From DASTQL01 sp035761805 (GTDB lineage: Bacteria; Actinomycetota; Actinomycetes; Jiangellales; Jiangellaceae), in the NCBI GenBank assembly GCA_035761805.1, contig DASTQL010000112.1, forward strand, positions 1 to 9,157: a stretch of 9,157 bases of DNA, given 5' to 3'. This document shows, piece by piece, positions 6,451-9,157 of the stretch; the stretch's first letter is position 1; every line of letters begins with the position of its first letter. A program made the position numbers and the translations under genes. Below the pieces are notes generated by a model that was not told where the DNA came from, searched no databases, and saw nothing but the letters and a program-made list of their open reading frames with translations.

Positions 6451-7068
6451 TCACTGCCGAACGACCCTGGCGAACCACGCCGGCACCGGGACGTCGACGA
6501 ACGTCGCCTCGATGGACGACTCCCTGATCCAGTCGACCGAGAACCCGCCGGCAAACGCCGCGCGGATCTCGTCCTGGCGGATCCGGCGGGGTCCGGCGTC
6601 GCCGGGCACGCGATCGCTGAAGCACAGCAGGTAGTACGAAGCGTGGGGCGCCATCACTCGCCGGAGCACCTGCGCAAGCCTCTCGCGAGCCGGGTCGGGC
6701 AGCACGTGGAAGAACCCGCAGTCGAGGACGACGTCGAAGGTCTCACCGAGGGCGTCGACCGTCAGCGCGTCGTGCACGAGGAAGCGGGCGCCCAGGGCCC
6801 TTTGCACGGCCTTCGCCCGCGCCCTGGCGATCGCCGTCGGGGCCAGATCGACACCGGTCGCTCGCAGTCCCGTCTCGGCGGCCAGCAGGGTGTGCTCACC
6901 GGTCCCGCAGCCGAGCTCGAGGACGGCGCCGCGCAGGTGGCCGGCGCGGGCCAGCTCGACGAACGGTGTCTGAGGCCGGCCGATGTCCCACGGCGGCGTC
7001 CCGGCGTAGGTCGCGTCCCAGTCCTCCGGCAGTCCGTCACCCCCGTGCCCCGCGTCCCGCTCCGACAT
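6451..7068 (-). CDS. Class I SAM-dependent methyltransferase
   Basis: This 205-aa cytoplasmic enzyme has a Rossmann-type methyltransferase fold. The N-terminal segment DWDATYAGTPPWDIGRPQ (16-33) is characteristic of the small thiopurine/tellurite-resistance-like methyltransferases. Motif I, LELGCGTGEHTLLAA (50-64), binds S-adenosylmethionine; Asp74 (GVDLAP) at the end of beta-2 holds the ribose hydroxyls; HDAL (99-102) and FDVVLDCGFFHVL (111-123) correspond to motifs II and III. The length matches the family. The substrate is not predictable; small thiols, chalcogen oxyanions or other small molecules are known for relatives. ATG 7068 has a GAGGTGA Shine-Dalgarno seven to eight bases upstream. 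The gene is monocistronic in this window, convergent with the basic protein and divergent from the thiolase across a 149-bp gap. Confidence 0.9.
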   Translation of the reverse strand: MSERDAGHGGDGLPEDWDATYAGTPPWDIGRPQTPFVELARAGHLRGAVLELGCGTGEHTLLAAETGLRATGVDLAPTAIARARAKAVQRALGARFLVHDALTVDALGETFDVVLDCGFFHVLPDPARERLAQVLRRVMAPHASYYLLCFSDRVPGDAGPRRIRQDEIRAAFAGGFSVDWIRESSIEATFVDVPVPAWFARVVRQ

Positions 7069-7200
7069 GGGTCACCTCTCAACTCTCGTGCCGCAGCGTA
7101 CGAGGGCAGTGTCGCCCGTCCCCGGTCGAGCCGCTTCGGCAGCCGCGAGACCCCTCAGGCGGGGCGAGGTGGAGGCTGTCGACCGCCCACTGATCAGCGG

Positions 7201-7224
7201 CGGTTACGGTCCCTTACGTGACCG
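7201..7224. promoter_or_regulatory. Thiolase promoter/operator candidate: -10 TACGGT and inverted repeat over the start
   Basis: TACGGT at 7205-7210 lies 7 nt before the GTG start at 7218, and there is no Shine-Dalgarno, so the thiolase mRNA may be leaderless. An imperfect inverted repeat spans the same spot: CGGTTACG (7201-7208), 8-nt spacer, CGTGACCG (7217-7224), with 7 of 8 positions complementary. A repressor bound here would cover the -10 and the start site. Confidence 0.35.
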
Positions 7225-8414
7225 CGTCCTTCCTGTACGCCGCCTGTCGGACGCCCTTCGGCCGCTTCGGCGGGGCGCTCGCCGAGGTGCGCCCGGACGA
7301 CCTCGCCGCGATTGCACTCTCCGGGGTGCTCGCCCAGGTCGGCGACCTCGACCCGCAGCGCATCGATGACGTGATGTGGGGCTGCGCGAACCAGGCCGGG
7401 GAGGACAACCGCAACGTGGGCCGCATGGCCGTACTCCTCGCCGGGCTGCCGACCTCCGTGCCCGCCACCACGGTCAACCGGCTCTGCGGGTCCTCCCTCG
7501 ACGCCGCCATCGCCGCCTCGCGGACCGTCGAGAGCGGGGACGCCGTCGTCGTGGTGGCCGGCGGCGTGGAGTCGATGACCCGGGCGCCATGGGTGCTGCC
7601 CAAGCCGTCTCGCGCCTTCCCCGCCGGCAACGTCACGGCCGTCTCCACCGCGCTCGGCTGGCGCCTGGTCAACGACCGGATGCCGGCGGAGTGGACGGTG
7701 TCCCTGGGCGAAGCCAACGAGCTGCTCGCGGACCGGCTGGGGATCTCCCGGGAACGTCAGGACGAGTTCGCCGCCCGCTCCCACGTGCTGGCCGACCAGG
7801 CCTGGACCGACAGCTTCTACGACGACCTGGTGGTGCCGCTGCCGGGGGTCGACCTCCCGCGCGACGAAGGCATCCGGCCGGGCTCGACACTCGAGTCGCT
7901 CGCCGGGCTGCGGCCGGTCTTCCGCCCGGACGGCACGATCACCGCCGGCAACGCCTCGCCGCTCAACGACGGTGCGTCCGCGCTGGTCCTCGGCAGCGAG
8001 GCGGCCGCCGACCTGCTCGGCCGGACGCCGATCGCCCGGGTCGCCGGACGCGGAGTGCACGCCCTCGACCCGCAGGACTTCGGGATCGCTCCGGTCGAGG
8101 CGGCGAACAAGGCCCTCGTACGCGCCGGGATCGGCTGGGCGGACGTGGCCGCGGTGGAGCTGAACGAGGCGTTCGCCGTGCAGTCGCTGGCGTGCGTCGA
8201 CGCGTGGGGGATCGACCCGAGGATCGTCAACGCCCGCGGCGGCGCCATCGCCATCGGCCACCCGCTCGGCGCCTCGGGCGGGCGCATCCTCGGCACGCTG
8301 GCCAAGAGGCTCGTGGACTCGGGAGACCGCTGGGGGGTCGCAGCCATCTGCATCGGGGTCGGCCAGGGGCTCGCGATCGTCTTGGAGAACCCGGAGGCGA
8401 CGGGCTCCGCCTGA
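7218..8414 (+). CDS. Acetyl-CoA acyltransferase (thiolase), PcaF / beta-ketoadipyl-CoA type
   Basis: This 398-aa cytosolic enzyme is full length for a thiolase (about 390-400). It has the N-terminal RTPFGRFGGAL (11-21), nucleophile Cys90 in NRLCGSS, the NEAFAVQSL loop near 317, His348 in GGAIAIGHPLGASG and Cys378 in CIGVGQG, so the catalytic set is complete. It should cleave 3-oxoacyl-CoA with CoA to acetyl-CoA plus a shortened acyl-CoA. The segment from RAFPAGN to GWRLVNDRMPAEWTVSLGEA resembles PcaF, which splits beta-ketoadipyl-CoA to succinyl-CoA and acetyl-CoA in aromatic degradation; a general fatty-acid thiolase remains possible. The start is GTG 7218, apparently leaderless. Its TGA overlaps the frame of a CoA-transferase remnant, supporting an ancestral pca-like operon (thiolase plus PcaIJ). 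With the transferase lost, the enzyme must serve another source of 3-oxoacyl-CoA or be an orphan. Confidence 0.92.
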   Translation: MTASFLYAACRTPFGRFGGALAEVRPDDLAAIALSGVLAQVGDLDPQRIDDVMWGCANQAGEDNRNVGRMAVLLAGLPTSVPATTVNRLCGSSLDAAIAASRTVESGDAVVVVAGGVESMTRAPWVLPKPSRAFPAGNVTAVSTALGWRLVNDRMPAEWTVSLGEANELLADRLGISRERQDEFAARSHVLADQAWTDSFYDDLVVPLPGVDLPRDEGIRPGSTLESLAGLRPVFRPDGTITAGNASPLNDGASALVLGSEAAADLLGRTPIARVAGRGVHALDPQDFGIAPVEAANKALVRAGIGWADVAAVELNEAFAVQSLACVDAWGIDPRIVNARGGAIAIGHPLGASGGRILGTLAKRLVDSGDRWGVAAICIGVGQGLAIVLENPEATGSA

Positions 8415-8530
8415 CGGCGACCCGCGAGTCGGCTGACGAGGCAGTTGCGGACGTCGAGGACGGCTCGACGGGGCTGGTGAGCGGTTTCGGCATGGGTGGG
8501 ATGCCCGTCCAGCTCACCGACGCGCTGTGG
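8411..8530 (+). pseudogene. Remnant of 3-oxoacid CoA-transferase alpha subunit (PcaI/ScoA), N-terminus only
   Basis: In frame 2 relative to the thiolase, about 39 codons read ESADEAVADVEDGSTGLV then SGFGMGGMPVQLTDAL. This is the N-terminus of family I CoA-transferase alpha subunits, which have AxEAVADIxDG followed by the GFGxxGMPxxLIDAL glycine loop. Intact subunits are about 220-250 aa; homology stops abruptly near 8527-8530. The frame begins at a CTG (8411) overlapping the thiolase TGA as CTGA, which would be the usual 4-base overlap if the codon were ATG or GTG, so the start codon may also be mutated. PcaIJ converts beta-ketoadipate to its CoA ester, the step just before PcaF, which fits the neighbour. 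The fragment cannot encode a functional subunit. Confidence 0.65.
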
Positions 8531-8534
8531 ACCC

Positions 8535-8740
8535 GAGCCGCTGGACACCGAGTGGGCCGCCCCGGACGGCTTCTACCAGGCGCCGCTGACGGAGACCGGC
8601 GAGGTCCGAGATGCTCACCTGGTCGACCGAGCCGTTCGAGCCGACGGCCGAGATGATCGGCACCGGTGCCGCTCACCTGTTCGTGGAGACCGACACCGAC
8701 GACACGAACCGCATCCTGCGGCTGTGGGACGAGGCCCCCC
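8535..8740 (+). pseudogene. Remnant resembling CocE/NonD acyl-esterase C-terminal (PepX_C-like) domain, frameshifted
   Basis: Two adjacent frames give pieces of what looks like one protein. The first, from 8535, contains PLDTEWAAPDGFYQAPLTET. The second, from the ATG at 8611, reads MLTWSTEPFEPTAEMIGTG then AHLFVETDTDDTNRILRLWD. The second matches my memory of the jelly-roll C-terminal domain of CocE/NonD hydrolases, with an LTWSTEPF start, a G.a.L strand and DTN..lRLWDeaP. The frame change near 8608-8611 needs a one-base indel. Homology ends after DEAP, where the family continues with a further strand and YLKASHR-like segment that is absent. The frame from 8611 stays open to a TGA at 8782-8784 (57 codons) but ends in unrelated sequence antisense to vapC. 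There is no alpha/beta-hydrolase catalytic domain, so it is non-functional. The family assignment rests on a short stretch and is moderate. Confidence 0.5.
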
Positions 8741-8744
8741 GTCC

Positions 8745-9156
8745 TGACACAGCGCTCATGGTGCGGAGACGCTCGCAGTCCTGACCGGTCAGCTCGGCGA
8801 TGAGGTCGAAGTCCTTGTGGAGGTGAAGGACGGTCAGCCCCGTGAGTTCGGCGGTGGCCGCGATGAGGTCTGGGATGGAGGGGCGCGGTGGTGGCCCTGG
8901 TTCGCCAGCCGCAGCTGCACCTCGAGTGCCCGGTCCTCGATCGCGGGCGTCAAGTACTCGACGGGCATCATCGAGATCGGCGGGGTGCGAATACCGAGCG
9001 CGCTTGGGCTGCGGTCCGCGCCGAGTAGCCGACCTCGAGCCGGGTGACGGTGGTGATCCGGACCAGGCGTCGCTCTATGCGGCCGGCCCACTCCTCGGCG
9101 TCGGGACTGTGGGCCAAGCGCACCAGGGCGGACCTGTCGATCAACCAGTCGGTTAC
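8745..9156 (-). pseudogene. vapC-type PIN-domain toxin gene, inactivated by two frameshifts
   Basis: Read from the right edge on the minus strand, three frames together give a near-complete actinobacterial VapC: TDWLIDRSALVRLAHSPDA and RITTVTRLEVGYSARTAA, then after a one-base loss near 8988-8990, TPPISMMPVEYLTPAIEDRA and LEVQLRLANQGHHRAP, then after a second one-base loss in a C-run near 8880-8884, SIPDLIAATAELTGLTVLHL and HKDFDLIAELTGQDCERL. VapC toxins are ribonucleases using four acidic residues: the Asp in LIDRSA, Glu in RLEVG, Asp in IPDLI and Asp in HKDF are all still recognisable. In the uncorrected sequence the first frame stops just after the shift (TGA at 8975-8973), removing the third and fourth acids. 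The codon at the usual start is GTA; the true start and any vapB antitoxin would lie beyond 9157. The normal stop is also missing, so the last frame runs on into the CocE-like fragment. Confidence 0.75.
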
Positions 9157-9157
9157 C

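Noticed and set aside
7194..8261. A 355-codon minus-strand open frame under the thiolase
   Set aside because: It is antisense to a complete thiolase with all catalytic residues, and the translation is Gly/Arg/His-rich without motifs.
8834..9091. An intact 85-aa minus-strand gene
   Set aside because: It is only the middle frame of the frameshifted vapC; both ends of its translation are out-of-frame sequence.

Overview
The window has very high GC content, G/C-rich third codon positions, purine-rich Shine-Dalgarno sites on some genes and apparently leaderless starts on others. Together with its gene families (a LAL-type LuxR regulator, a DUF2306 membrane protein, a Lys/Arg/Ala-tailed small protein and an actinobacterial-style VapC), this points to the chromosome of a high-GC actinomycete (Actinomycetota). 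The genus cannot be fixed from the sequence. I see no tRNA, rRNA, CRISPR array, transposase or phage gene.

Region 1 (1-5518, minus strand) is one co-directional block. It is headed by a 929-aa MalT/LAL-family ATP-binding LuxR regulator (5518-2729). After a 131-bp gap carrying a cluster of ATCACCAC half-sites and a perfect palindrome, there is a tightly coupled set: a 226-aa multi-pass membrane protein, a 247-aa DUF2306 membrane protein, a 271-aa GNAT acetyltransferase with an extra N-terminal domain, and a short-chain dehydrogenase running off the left edge. Two successive gene pairs overlap by ATGA, and the last gap is 24 bp. The plausible reading is a regulator and its target operon, but the inducing signal and the chemistry are not evident. 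The dehydrogenase lacks about 40 residues, including the NNAG segment, so it is probably dead.

Region 2 (5519-6371) is a divergent intergenic region with a strong bulged inverted repeat, followed by a plus-strand gene for a 174-aa very basic protein with a histone-H1-like tail. Region 3 (6451-7068, minus) encodes a class I SAM-dependent methyltransferase, convergent with the basic protein gene and divergent from the next gene.

Region 4 (7218-8414, plus) encodes an intact PcaF-type thiolase. Region 5 (8411-9157) has no intact gene. In about 750 bp it holds the N-terminus of a 3-oxoacid CoA-transferase alpha subunit (PcaI/ScoA type, the usual partner of such a thiolase), a frameshifted piece resembling the C-terminal domain of a CocE/NonD acyl esterase, and, on the opposite strand, a vapC PIN-domain toxin gene with two single-base frameshifts. 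This reads as a deletion scar: a thiolase/CoA-transferase operon lost its transferase and was joined to fragments of unrelated genes. I see no convincing new defence or mobile system. The most informative signals are the decay zone, the deleted dehydrogenase, the acetyltransferase fusion and the operator-like palindromes.
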